Assembly: GCA_034111085.1 (NCBI GenBank) | Contig: JAWUXZ010000065.1 | Span: 1-24,825 of the forward strand | DNA from: Dinoroseobacter sp034111085 | GTDB taxonomy: Bacteria > Pseudomonadota > Alphaproteobacteria > Rhodobacterales > Rhodobacteraceae | DNA: 24,825 nt | Direction of reading: 5' to 3' | Shown here: piece by piece, positions 7,002 to 16,100 of the stretch | Numbering within the stretch: the first letter of the stretch is position 1 | Layout: each line of letters starts with the position of its first letter | Notes under the pieces: generated by a model | Seen by the model: the letters and a program-made list of their open reading frames with translations, nothing else | The model's database searches: none | Told to the model about the DNA's origin: nothing | Translations under genes and position numbers: made by a program

Positions 7002-8396
7002 CTAGAAATGGATCGCGCGCCCGTAGGCATCTAGCACCGACTCGTGCATCATCTCAGACAGCGTCGGATGCGGGAACACCGTTTCAATCAGGTCCTGCTC
7101 AGTGGTTTCCAACTGGCGGCCCACAACGTAGCCTTGGATCAGCTCGGTCACTTCCGCGCCGATCATGTGTGCGCCCAGCAACTCGCCTGTTGCCTCGTCA
7201 AAAATCGTCTTGATCATGCCCTCGGGCTCGCCAAGCGCAATTGCCTTGCCGTTGCCCATGAACGGAAAGCGCCCAACCTTGATTTTGTATCCCTTTTCCT
7301 TGGCTTGCGCCTCGGTGAAGCCAACGCTGGCAACTTGTGGATGACAATAGGTGCAGCCCGCAATGGAGCCCGGCTTGATGGGATGGGCTTTTTTGCCCGC
7401 AACCAGCTCGGCCACCATGACGCCCTCGTGGGACGCTTTATGTGCGAGCCAAGGCGCGCCCGCGATGTCGCCAATTGCATAGACGCCCTCGACCCCGGTG
7501 CGGCAGTATTCGTCCGTCACAACATGGGTGCGGTCGATCTTGACGCCAGCTTCTTCCAGCCCGAGGCCTTCGGTGTTGCCGACAATGCCCACGGCGGAGA
7601 TGACGGTATCAAACTCGTGCTTCTCGATTTTGCCGCCGACCTCGATATGGGCAGTGACTTTGCCTTTGCCGCGGTCGAGTTGCTTGACCATGGCTTTTTC
7701 CATGATCTTCATGCCCTGCTTGACGAAGGCCTTCTTGGCAAAAGCGCTGATCTCGGCGTCTTCCACAGGCAACACGCGGTCCATAACCTCAACCACAGTC
7801 GTGTCGGACCCCAACGTGTTATAGAAGCTGGCAAACTCGATACCGATGGCACCGGAGCCGATGACCAGCAGCTTTTTCGGCATCCGTGGCGGTTGCAGCG
7901 CATGCTTGTAGGTCCAGACCAGATCGCCGTCGGCCTCGAGTCCGGGCAGAGTGCGGGCACGCGCGCCGGTGGCGACGATGATGGCCGGAGCAGTCAGTTC
8001 TTCGACGCCTTTGTCAGTCGTCACAGTGACCTTGCCTTTGCCCGCGATCTTGGCTTCACCCATCACGACATTAACTTTGTTTTTCTTAAACAAATGGCCG
8101 ATGCCGCCTGAGAGTTGCTTGGCAACCCCACGCGAGCGCGCGACCACTGCGTCCAGATCGAAATCGACATTCTCGACGCTCAGGCCAAATTCTTTGGCGC
8201 GGTGCATAAGGTGGAACACCTCGGACGAGCGCAGCATGGCTTTGGTGGGGATGCAGCCCCAGTTCAGGCAGATACCGCCCAGATGTTCGCGCTCAACACA
8301 CACAACGTTGAGGCCCAGTTGCGCGGCCCGAATTGCGGCCACGTAGCCGCCGGGGCCTGCGCCGATTACGATCATGTCATAGGATTTCGCAGCCAT
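7002..8396 (-). CDS. lpd: Dihydrolipoyl dehydrogenase (E3)
   Basis: FAD-dependent E3 component that reoxidises dihydrolipoyl groups of the 2-oxoacid dehydrogenase complexes and the glycine cleavage system, using NAD+. The 464 residues show the FAD motif GAGPGGYVAA (from G12), the redox disulfide CLNWGCIPTK (Cys43, Cys48), an NAD-binding GSGAIGIEFA, a second FAD motif YAIGDIAG and the C-terminal catalytic FPHPTLSE His-Glu pair. The start at 8396 (MAAKSYD) has GAGG 6 nt upstream; an ATG at 8420 would add eight residues. The NWGCIPTK variant is typical of alphaproteobacterial E3 proteins. No E1 or E2 gene is in the window, so this copy stands alone here. A perfect 9-bp dyad lies 56-77 bp upstream of the start. 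Confidence 0.97.
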   Translation of the reverse strand: MAAKSYDMIVIGAGPGGYVAAIRAAQLGLNVVCVEREHLGGICLNWGCIPTKAMLRSSEVFHLMHRAKEFGLSVENVDFDLDAVVARSRGVAKQLSGGIGHLFKKNKVNVVMGEAKIAGKGKVTVTTDKGVEELTAPAIIVATGARARTLPGLEADGDLVWTYKHALQPPRMPKKLLVIGSGAIGIEFASFYNTLGSDTTVVEVMDRVLPVEDAEISAFAKKAFVKQGMKIMEKAMVKQLDRGKGKVTAHIEVGGKIEKHEFDTVISAVGIVGNTEGLGLEEAGVKIDRTHVVTDEYCRTGVEGVYAIGDIAGAPWLAHKASHEGVMVAELVAGKKAHPIKPGSIAGCTYCHPQVASVGFTEAQAKEKGYKIKVGRFPFMGNGKAIALGEPEGMIKTIFDEATGELLGAHMIGAEVTELIQGYVVGRQLETTEQDLIETVFPHPTLSEMMHESVLDAYGRAIHF

Positions 8397-8451
8397 GTGA
8401 ACCTCTGTTGCGTCGGTCAATCGGAAGGCGGGAGAGAGGCTCCGCGCCAGA

Positions 8452-8473
8452 ATTGGTTTAGCCTTAAACCAAT
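8452..8473. promoter_or_regulatory. Perfect 9-bp dyad upstream of lpd (candidate operator)
   Basis: ATTGGTTTA (8452-8460), loop GCCT, TAAACCAAT (8465-8473): the arms are exact reverse complements. AT-rich, GC-poor symmetry in this GC-rich genome points to a protein-binding site rather than a terminator. The outer ATTGGT...ACCAAT resembles the half-sites of PdhR, the GntR-type repressor of E. coli pdh-lpd, but the spacing (10 bp) is wider than the 3 bp PdhR uses. Confidence 0.45.
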
Positions 8474-8481
8474 CGCAACAA

Positions 8482-8503
8482 ACCCGGCAACAGGACGCCG
8501 GGT
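8482..8503 (-). terminator. Hairpin downstream of the DUF924 gene, terminator-like
   Basis: ACCCGGC (8482-8488), 8-nt loop, GCCGGGT (8497-8503). In the minus strand the stem is followed by TTGTT, a weak U-tract. It lies between the DUF924 stop and the lpd dyad, so it may end the DUF924 transcript before the lpd promoter. Confidence 0.45.
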
Positions 8504-8517
8504 CGCATGTCTAGATG

Positions 8518-8554
8518 GGTGACGGACATGCGCTTCATGCATGTCCGCGACACC
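8518..8554 (-). terminator. Long hairpin right after the DUF924 stop
   Basis: CGGACATGC (8523-8531), loop GCTTCAT, GCATGTCCG (8539-8547), extended after a short internal bulge by GGTG (8518-8521) pairing with CACC (8551-8554). It begins 1 bp after the DUF924 stop on the minus strand. There is no U-run, so it may act with the second hairpin, protect the 3' end, or be a protein site. Confidence 0.45.
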
Positions 8555-8555
8555 T

Positions 8556-9134
8556 CTAGGCCGCTTGGGCCATTGTATTGAACGTGTAGCCGTAGCCACC
8601 CGCCGCTAGATAGGTCAGCTCTTCTGCCCGACTGCGCCGCCCAAGGGCCGCATTGCGGTACGGGAAGCGTCCAAAATGGCGGATGACTTCACGGTGGGCG
8701 CGGGCGTGGTCGATGGTTCTATCGCCGGTCTCGGGCATCCGCGTCAGGATCAAGCGCACGCAGCGGTCTTGGTCCACCAAGCATTCCGAATGCATCAGCG
8801 GCATGTAGACAAATTGGCGCGCGGGCTCTGCAATTTGGGTGTCCCAACCACACTTGATGGATTTCTTCGCCGCCGCGAGCGCGAGGCCGTCGCTGGCGAA
8901 GGCCTTCCCCTGCGCGCGAAACATGTTGCGCGAGAACTGGTCGGTAAGAATGATATAAGCCAGCGCCGAGCGCGCTTCCGTCAACCATGTATTCAGACGC
9001 CCCGTCATTGCGACGTGCCAAAGATCGCCGAATTTCTCGGTAATCTGGCCGTCCAACTCAGCATCGCTGCGATACCAATCAGACGGATTTAACTCTTCGA
9101 GCCAGTAGTGCAGTACCTCTTGTGGGCCTTGCAT
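8556..9134 (-). CDS. DUF924 family protein
   Basis: A 192-residue soluble protein of the DUF924 family, whose members have an all-helical, TPR-like fold and no settled function. Features seen: PQEVLHYWLEELNPSDWYRSDAELD at the N-terminus, then a long helical body with LAYIILTDQFSRNMFRAQGKAFASD, a stretch strongly conserved in the family, and HSECLVDQDRCV. The start at 9134 is well set by AAAGGAGG with a 7-nt spacer; the longer frame to 9200 would bury this site. It lies upstream of lpd on the same strand but is separated from it by two hairpins, so co-transcription is doubtful. The MFS gene behind it ends 107 bp upstream. Confidence 0.88.
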   Translation of the reverse strand: MQGPQEVLHYWLEELNPSDWYRSDAELDGQITEKFGDLWHVAMTGRLNTWLTEARSALAYIILTDQFSRNMFRAQGKAFASDGLALAAAKKSIKCGWDTQIAEPARQFVYMPLMHSECLVDQDRCVRLILTRMPETGDRTIDHARAHREVIRHFGRFPYRNAALGRRSRAEELTYLAAGGYGYTFNTMAQAA

Positions 9135-9241
9135 GTCTGGGCCTCCTTTTTCCTGCTCAGATTTGCCAATGCCTCCCAGGCACGGCCACCCTGTCACCAA
9201 TAGAGTACGTGTCCAGACCTTTTTCGCAAACTGCCCAAAAT

Positions 9242-10513
9242 TTAGGCGGCGCGTTGCGGGTCGTCTTCGGAATTGTCCTCGTCATCCTCGATCCAGACCT
9301 CTTGGGTGGCCTCCATCGCAACCGTAGTCGCGCTGGGGGAGATCGGTGTGTACAGACCGGTGTCCTCAACCGAAGGGGCCGCCCGCTGGGTCATCCGGTA
9401 GAGCGCGTAGCCAATCAGCGCTGTCATCAAGATGCCGACAAACAGGAAGAAGCCGTTCGGTCCAAACACACTCATGAACCAGCCGGTGATGACCGGGCCT
9501 GCGATCGCGCCCAATCCGCTGATAAACACCAGCCGACCGGAGGCCGACGCCATGTCCTCATTGTCGAGATAGTCGTTGGTATAGGCCAGCAGCAGCGCAT
9601 AAAGCGGGTTTGCTGTCCCGCCGATCACAAACGAAGCCACGAGAAGTCCGGAAAATCCGCCCAAACCGACAAAGCCAACAATCGTGCCGACCACGCCAAG
9701 ACCCGACACAAGTACGATCAAACGGCGACGGTCCATGCGGTCGGAGGCCCAGCCGATCGGATACTGCATCAGCATCCCGCCCACATACATGACGCCCACG
9801 AAGGTCGAGATCTCGCCGATGGTCAGTCCCGCTTGGGTGCCAAACACAGCCGACATTCCGAACATCGCCGAGAACATCCCACCGAGCAGGAATATACCGA
9901 CGCAGCCGAGCGGCGAGACCTCGAATATCTTGCGAAAACTCATTGGGGCGGTGGTGTCGAACGCAGGCGTTGGCGACACCGACAACAGGATCGGGGCGAA
10001 GGCGAGCGACACGAGGACCGACGGAATGATGAACATCAGAAATCCGTTGGGATCCCCGAAGCCCAAGATCACTTGCGCCAGCACGATCCCGATCATCTGC
10101 ACCAACACGTAGAGCGATAGGGCCTGGCCGCGCGTCTCGTTCGTGGTGGCGTTGTTGAGCCAGCTTTCCGAAGTCACGTAGACCGCCGAGAAGCAGAACC
10201 CGATTATGACCCGCAAAATGGTCCAGCTGATCGGGTCGGCCACAACCGGAAACAAGATCAACGCGGCAGATACGAGTGATCCGAGGGCCGCAAACACCCG
10301 CACATGCCCGACACGGCGGATCATGTCAGGGGCCGCGCGCGAGCCGAACAAGAAGCCCAGAAAATAGGCCGACATCACGATGGACAACTCGAAGGTTGTG
10401 AAGCCCTCGATATTGCCACGAATGCCAAGAAGCGTGCCCTGAATGCCGTTGCCAACCATCAGCAGCATCAGGCCCAACAAGAGCGCCCAGCTTGATCCCA
10501 AAACACTTATCAT
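9242..10513 (-). CDS. MFS transporter, YcaD-like
   Basis: A 423-residue major facilitator protein with twelve predicted helices. The N-terminal half (LLLGLMLLMVGNGIQGTLLGIRG, then MSAYFLGFLFGS and RVIIGFCFSAVYVTSESWLN) resembles the YcaD group of MFS proteins, whose substrate is not established. The C-terminal tail of about 40 residues is cytoplasmic and highly acidic (WIEDDEDNSEDDPQRAA). The start at 10513 (MISVLGSSW) has GAAAGGG 8 nt upstream and leads straight into helix 1; the frame stays open to 10642, giving a proline-rich extension judged non-coding. A 17-bp palindrome lies 72 bp upstream and may be its operator. Confidence 0.88.
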   Translation of the reverse strand: MISVLGSSWALLLGLMLLMVGNGIQGTLLGIRGNIEGFTTFELSIVMSAYFLGFLFGSRAAPDMIRRVGHVRVFAALGSLVSAALILFPVVADPISWTILRVIIGFCFSAVYVTSESWLNNATTNETRGQALSLYVLVQMIGIVLAQVILGFGDPNGFLMFIIPSVLVSLAFAPILLSVSPTPAFDTTAPMSFRKIFEVSPLGCVGIFLLGGMFSAMFGMSAVFGTQAGLTIGEISTFVGVMYVGGMLMQYPIGWASDRMDRRRLIVLVSGLGVVGTIVGFVGLGGFSGLLVASFVIGGTANPLYALLLAYTNDYLDNEDMASASGRLVFISGLGAIAGPVITGWFMSVFGPNGFFLFVGILMTALIGYALYRMTQRAAPSVEDTGLYTPISPSATTVAMEATQEVWIEDDEDNSEDDPQRAA

Positions 10514-10584
10514 CGCGGTGGCCCTTTCAGAGGCGTTACGGGATTGGGGTGCAGTGAGTCGGGGGGACATGTCGAGGGGGTGGG

Positions 10585-10601
10585 CGACATGCGGCATGTC
10601 G
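10585..10601. promoter_or_regulatory. 17-bp palindrome upstream of the YcaD-like gene
   Basis: CGACATGC-G-GCATGTCG is a perfect inverted repeat with a 1-bp centre. A shorter GACATGTC palindrome lies at 10566-10573, 12 bp away. A compact symmetric site in the 257-bp gene-free stretch 10514-10770 suggests a dimeric regulator acting on the MFS gene. The rest of that stretch shows nothing recognisable apart from a small CAGAA-T-TTCTG dyad near its right end. Confidence 0.4.
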
Positions 10602-10770
10602 GTTTTGGGGGGCGGTTCGGTTAAGGGGGCAATTGCCCGCAATGCTGCCCTCGGCGCGTCAGGCAGCTAAAGGCGGCTCCGCGCTCAGCCAACAGAATTT
10701 CTGCAATTCATCCAAAGTCCGCTCTTAAAACACTGTGCATTCAACCGACCACCAAGTTTGCAAATTCAGA

Positions 10771-11157
10771 CTAACTGGCGGGAACATAGGCATTCAATTT
10801 GTTGCCATCTAAGTCTCTGAAATATGCCCCATAGAACCCATGATCACCACGAGGTCCGGGTTTGCCTTCGTCTGATCCGCCCAACTCAAGAGCACGCGAA
10901 TGCAGGCGATCAACGCTTGCTCGGTCATGGACTCGAAGTGCTATCATCGTGCCATTACCTGCTGAAGCGAGTTCTCCATCAAACGGCTTTGCAATACAGA
11001 AAGCCGGATCGTTTCGGGATGTCCCCCAAGCCACCATATTGCCATGCGCCCAAAGCCGCTCGATCCCAATCGTAGCGAGCAGGTCGTCATAGAAGGCCGT
11101 GCCACGTGCGAGGTCGTTTGTTCCAAGCGTCGTGTAGCCAATTAGAGATATGGTCAT
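10771..11157 (-). CDS. VOC (glyoxalase/bleomycin-resistance superfamily) protein
   Basis: A 128-residue VOC-fold protein: opening GYTTLGTNDLARGTAFYDDLL, the usual beta-alpha start with FYD, and the closing YGAYFRDLDGNKLNAYV, which matches the family ending with Asn where enzymes often carry a metal-binding Glu. No substrate can be assigned. The start at 11157 (MTISLIGY) has AGGGGA upstream. Codon use differs from the neighbours, with ATA, AGA, TTA, CTA and several CGA codons in this short gene, and both flanks are AT-richer, which suggests recent acquisition. It stands alone, with 257 bp free of genes on one side and 361 bp on the other. Confidence 0.88.
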   Translation of the reverse strand: MTISLIGYTTLGTNDLARGTAFYDDLLATIGIERLWAHGNMVAWGTSRNDPAFCIAKPFDGELASAGNGTMIALRVHDRASVDRLHSRALELGGSDEGKPGPRGDHGFYGAYFRDLDGNKLNAYVPAS

Positions 11158-11518
11158 TTCGTCCCCTAGCGACCGAGCCTGATGTATTTGAGGATGCAAA
11201 GCCCAAATTTTGGACAACTTCAGGCCAGCCAGCACGCAAGCCATGCTGGCAGGTGACTTCAAATGTCAGGATTTTCCACGCTGCGTCAAGTCGAGCAGAT
11301 TTCAAAGAGCAATAGAATTTGCTGGGGATTAAAACCAACGCCATTCGTAGACAGCACAAAATGATGGAAAGCGGCCATCTCGTTGGCGGCAGGCCATTTG
11401 GTCAAAAGCCAATATTTGTGTCATCGAAGATGAACGTTCGTTTTCGACTGGTGTGTTTCCCCAAATCGGTCGTCCTTGCCGCCGCCGTGACGTCAAACGT
11501 TGCGCTCTAGCCCAACAC
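11158..11518. other. Gene-free stretch between the VOC gene and queA
   Basis: This 361-bp stretch carries no credible gene: frames crossing it have no ribosome site, no family resemblance and mixed codon use. It is more AT-rich than its surroundings. It holds an imperfect dyad around GAACGTTC (about 11428-11435, flanked by CGAAG and TTTTCG). It may be a decayed remnant or a dispersed intergenic repeat; a copy search would decide. Confidence 0.5.
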
Positions 11519-12562
11519 CTACCCCCCGGGCACCAACAACGAGCTGTCCCCATAACTAAAGAACCGGTACCCTTCGGCAATGGCATGAGCATACACATCG
11601 TCCATCACCTGCTTGCCCATCAAAGCGCTCACCAGCATCATCAAGGTCGACTTCGGCAGATGGAAATTTGTCATCAGCGCGTCGGTCATCTGGAACTTGA
11701 ACCCTGGATAGATGAAGATATCCGTCTCGCCCTCCCACGCCCCGAACCCACCAGCTTGCGCCGCTGCGGTCTCGATCAAGCGCAAGGCGGTGGTGCCGAC
11801 GGGGATGATTTTGCCGCCTGCCGCTTTGGTCGCCAGCATCTCGGCGGCGGCGGCGGCGGTGATCTGGCCCCATTCGGCGTGCATTTTGTGGGTCGTGACG
11901 TCCTCGACCTTCACCGGCAGGAACGTTCCGGCCCCCACATGGAGCGTCACGCGTGTCATCTCGATCCCGCGCGCCCTCAGGGCTGCCAGCAATGCCTCGT
12001 CGAAATGCAGCGAAGCGGTTGGGGCTGCAACTGCGCCCTTTTTTTCGGCAAACACGGTTTGGTAATCATCGAAATCTTGCGCATCTGCGGCGCGTTTTCG
12101 GGCGATATAGGGCGGCAACGGCATCGCCCCGGCCTTGTTTAAGGCATCCTCAAACCCATCGCCCTCAAGGTTGAACGCCAGCCGAGCGCGGTCGTCGAAT
12201 TTGGCGGCGACGGTTGCTTCTAGCCCCGCCTCAAAGATCAAGCGGTCCCCAACGGCAAGTTTGCGCAAGGGTTTGGCCATCGCCTGCCAGCCACCAGCGG
12301 CGTCCGGTTCCATCAAGGTCACCTCGATCTTGGCGCGCAGCCCGTCGCGGTCGCGCAGCCCGAACAGACGCGCGGGGATGACTTTGGTGTCGTTAAGGAT
12401 CAGGCGGTCGCCGGGCGCGAGCATTTCAGGCAGGTCTATGACGGTGTGGTCGGCAATCGTGCCCGCGCGCGCCACCAACATACGCGCTGATGAGCGCGGG
12501 CGCACAGGCCGCGTAGCGATCAATTCATCTGGCAGATCAAAATCGAAGTCTTCGAGTTTCAC
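11519..12562 (-). CDS. queA: tRNA preQ1(34) S-adenosylmethionine ribosyltransferase-isomerase
   Basis: Transfers and isomerises the ribosyl part of S-adenosylmethionine onto preQ1 at tRNA position 34, giving epoxyqueuosine, the penultimate step of queuosine synthesis. The 347 residues are full length. Hallmarks: N-terminal FDFDLPDELIATRPVRPRSSARML, LILNDTKVIPARLFG, APTASLHFDEALL, TLHVGAGTFLPVKVED, HKMHAEWGQI, and C-terminal TNFHLPKSTLMMLVSALMG. The start codon is GTG (12560-12562), with only a loose AAAGAG upstream. Other queuosine genes are absent from the window. It is divergent from the GNAT gene; the 106-bp gap between them contains two small hairpins (12614-12628 and 12628-12646). Confidence 0.97.
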   Translation of the reverse strand: MKLEDFDFDLPDELIATRPVRPRSSARMLVARAGTIADHTVIDLPEMLAPGDRLILNDTKVIPARLFGLRDRDGLRAKIEVTLMEPDAAGGWQAMAKPLRKLAVGDRLIFEAGLEATVAAKFDDRARLAFNLEGDGFEDALNKAGAMPLPPYIARKRAADAQDFDDYQTVFAEKKGAVAAPTASLHFDEALLAALRARGIEMTRVTLHVGAGTFLPVKVEDVTTHKMHAEWGQITAAAAAEMLATKAAGGKIIPVGTTALRLIETAAAQAGGFGAWEGETDIFIYPGFKFQMTDALMTNFHLPKSTLMMLVSALMGKQVMDDVYAHAIAEGYRFFSYGDSSLLVPGG

Positions 12563-12668
12563 GAGGGCTCTTTCTGTCTATCAAGGGTCGCGTGGCAGGT
12601 GGCGCGCGCCCTGCGGCTTGTCAAGCCGAGGCGTTGAGCTTGCCTCAGATCAGGCCTAGGCTTCGCAC

Positions 12669-13112
12669 ATGATCCGCCTTGCCCAACCGTCCGATACCGC
12701 CCGCGTTCAAGCCATCGCAGCTGAGGCTTACGCACCCTATACGCCCTTGATCGGACGACCGGCGGCCCCGGCAGTTGCCGATTACGGCGCGCGGATCGCA
12801 GCGGGGCAAACCTATGTCTATGAGGTCGACGGTCTGATCGCGGGCTATGTCGTGGCCTTCGCCCTTGATAGCGCATGGGAATTAGACGCAGTGGGCGTCG
12901 ACCCGGCCTATCAGGGCCAAGGCATCGGCCGCGCACTGATCGAGCATTGCGAGGCCGACGCGCAGACAAACGGGTGCTCGGCGGTCACGCTCTATACCAA
13001 CGTGATGATGACGGCGAACCTGACGCTATACCCCTCGCTCGGCTACGTCTCGACGGGTCGGCGCACGGTGGATGGGTATGACCGGGTGTATTTCCGCAAG
13101 GACTTACTCTAA
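12669..13112 (+). CDS. GNAT family N-acetyltransferase
   Basis: A 147-residue acetyl-CoA-dependent acyltransferase. The acetyl-CoA pyrophosphate-binding motif A is clear: LDAVGVDPAYQGQGIGRALIEH (about residues 72-93), the QGQGIG loop matching Q/R-x-x-G-x-G/A. The C-terminal motif B includes LTLYPSLGYVSTGRR, also typical. The acceptor is unknown; single-domain proteins of this kind modify small molecules or protein N-termini. The start ATG at 12669 follows AGGCTTCGCAC. Its last 9 bases overlap, tail to tail, the end of the AsmA-like gene on the other strand. Confidence 0.93.
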   Translation: MIRLAQPSDTARVQAIAAEAYAPYTPLIGRPAAPAVADYGARIAAGQTYVYEVDGLIAGYVVAFALDSAWELDAVGVDPAYQGQGIGRALIEHCEADAQTNGCSAVTLYTNVMMTANLTLYPSLGYVSTGRRTVDGYDRVYFRKDLL

Positions 13113-16100
13113 CTCCGGCGGCTCGCTGCGGAAAATCTCGCGGAAAAACCCCGGCGTCAGGATCGACAGCGGATTGACGGTGGTTTGAGGCTGCCGCATC
13201 GCGCCTGACAAGCGGTAGTTGAAGCCAAACAATCCCTCGCCGCGCCGCGCGGAGAATATCCCGCCAATCCCGTTGAGCAGATAGAGCGGCGAAACCACGC
13301 CTTGGATGTCCATCACACCTTGGGCCGGTGCCACCGTCCCTTCATAGGTGATCCCCATAGACGGCCCGATGGAGCGGCCTTCGCGCAATGTCAGCCCGGC
13401 AGGCGCAATGTTCAGGTCAACGATGGTGTCGGTGAAGGTGATCCCGCCCGTGGCCATCTGGTCGAGTAGACCAACAATGGATAGCGCCGACAACATGCCC
13501 GCAAGCACAGGCGCGTCCACGACGCTAATATTTGATATCCGCATCTCGCCGTCCCAAGCACCGCGCACGCCTGCCGGATCAGGCCCGAGCCAAAGTGACA
13601 GCGCCCCCCCACGCCCATTGCGCAGCACACCGAGGGCGGCAAGAGCAGCGCCTGCATCCTCGGACTGAACTTTCAGCCGGGTGCTTGCAGCCCCAACGGC
13701 CCCGACAAGCGATCCGGTGATCGGTGCAAGCCCATTCAAGCGCCCCTCGAAACGCCCATCGAGGGCGCGTCCGGGTGCGAGTTGGCCGCGAAACGGCCCG
13801 ATGAAAACGCCCTCGCTGACTTGCAGACGCTCCACCTCGATGGTGATTGCACCGCGCGCTTGGGAACTGCCCTCGCCCAATTGCGCCAGACCGCGCAGAT
13901 CGACACGCCCTCCATTTAGGTTGATGTCTGCCGGTGCATCCGCGCCCTGCCCGGTCAGCGTCGCCGAAGTGCTAAGCCAATCGCGAACCCTCAAGGTCGT
14001 GAACCGCGCCTCGCGCAGCGTCCCTCCGGCCCCAAGGCTGACTGAGCCCGCCAGATCAAGACCAGCGGCGCGCAGTTCCAACTCAGGCAGCGTGATCTCA
14101 GGCGTCAGGATCGCTCGCAGGGACAACTCCCCCTCGCGCGCTGCGGGTTTGGACCAGCCGAGGGCAGGCAACGACAGCGCCAAACCGTCCAAGTTTGACG
14201 TCAGCGTCAGATCAGCTGGCGCGCCGGGGCGGATCGCAACCGTGATCTCAGCAGGTGCTTCACCAGAGAGGTTGAGGCCACCAATGCGCAAGCCAAGCGC
14301 TTCCAGTGTCGAAGCCGACAGTTGCAATCGGCCTGCGATGTCGGCACCGGGGGGGGCGCCCGGCGATAAGGCGCGCGTAAGGTCGATCACAACCGGCACA
14401 CCGTCTACATTGATCGGACCGGACACCCTAAGGCCGTTTTCAGGCGTTGCTTCAAATTGCACCTCGGCGGCGCGCAAAGCGCGGCCCGGCATCAGCGCGT
14501 CGCTGCTCAGATTAAGCAATTGGCCTTGGGCGCGCCATTCGGCCTCGCCCGGTGCCACAGGGCGGCCCATCGGGAACTTGATATTGGCCTGCGCAGTGAC
14601 GCGCCCATCAAGCGGGAGTGCGGCTAGCCCCAAGTTCACAGGCGGGCGCGACAGAACCGACAATAAAGCGGGCAAAGGGGAAGTCAGACGCAGGTCAACC
14701 TCACCGAGCCCCGGACGCACGCGGATGTCGGGAACCAGAAAACTACTGCCTCCGATGTGGAGGGACTGTCGCCCCTCCTTCAAATGGCCTTCATCAACGT
14801 GCACAACAAAGCGGTGGTCATGAATGGTAAATGTCCCGTTCGCCGCCTCCACTTGCGGTAAATCACGCAAAAACTTTAGCGAGGCGTCGTCGAATGCCCC
14901 GGTTAGCCCCACACGCAAGGGCCTGCCCGGCGCGAACCGCAGCGCCGCGCGTACATCGCGCAACACGCCTTGGGTGAGATTGCGGTTTAAGTAATCACGC
15001 GAGCGCGGTGCTGCGATCAGAGGCCAAAGGGAAACTGCGTCTTGGGGCGTGATCGCATCGACATGCACATCAATCTCGGCTCCCAGCTCGCCCATCTCAT
15101 CCACGGCAATCTCGCCGCTCATGCGGATCGTATTCTCAGCCCGGCGCAAACTGACCTGACCGAGCTTGAGCTGCGCCTCAGAGGGGATCAGCTTGAGATC
15201 GGCATCGATGCGGTCGAATAGAACGGGCGTCGCGAAGACCTCTGGCAGGTTCAGCCGCAGATTGTTCACTGCAAATTGGCCGACTGCCGCGCCGCGCACA
15301 TCTTCTTCGGGCCAGATTAGATCGACATGGCCGGTGGCTTGCAGCGACAGCGTCTCGGAGGCCAAATTCAGTTCTTGCAGCAAGAGTCGCTGGCGCACAG
15401 GATCGAAAGTCACATAGGCCTTGGCCGCCTCAAGCTTAATAGGCACGTCGCCCAATGTCAGCCGTCCGGCCCCAAAAACCAGTGTACCCGCCGCACTGCC
15501 CAAGGTGCCGTCAATGTCGGTATTGCCGCGCAGTGTCGCCGAAACAGATGCCTCGATTGCATTCAGCCATGCCAGCCCGGGTGATTGGGCCGCGATAACC
15601 GAGACCGGAACATCCGTCAGCAGGGCCGCCAGATCAGCAGCCAGCGACCCTTTCTGCGATGTCAGCCGCAACACCGCATTGGCGGGCGCCGACAGCCCAA
15701 ACTCGTCGCGTAGATCAAGCGACAGACGCGCGCTAAAATCGGTGTCAGTCTGGGTCAACACAATTGCGCCATCGCGGAAATCGAACGCACGGCCCGCGCG
15801 GGCATCGCGCACAACGAGGCGCAGTTCGGTCAAGTTAATCTGGTCAATCCCAGCCAAAGGCGGCGTGGCGACCAACTCATCAATCAAATGCACAAGATCG
15901 GCGATTTCTTGAACCGGAGGCAGCGACTGACCTGCCCCGAAGCTAAGCAGGAACGCGCCGGACGCATCACGGTCAACGGTCAACGTCAAACGCTCGACCT
16001 CAATTTGCGTGGGGCGGATCTGGGCCGTCGCCAGCGCGCGCGTCGATAACACAAACTGGCTTTCAGGCAGCACGGCAACATCGCGACCTTCCACATCGCT

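Noticed and set aside
9122..10120. 332-codon plus-strand frame opposite the YcaD-like MFS gene
   Set aside because: The translation is rich in His, Arg and Gln with no domain, as expected for the antisense of a membrane-protein gene.
10514..10642. 43-residue N-terminal extension of the YcaD-like transporter
   Set aside because: The frame is open, but the good ribosome site and helix 1 belong to the ATG at 10513, and the extension is mainly the palindrome region read as protein.
11329..11510. Small protein gene in the gap before queA
   Set aside because: Short frames on both strands lack ribosome sites and show no conserved features; one runs into queA antisense.
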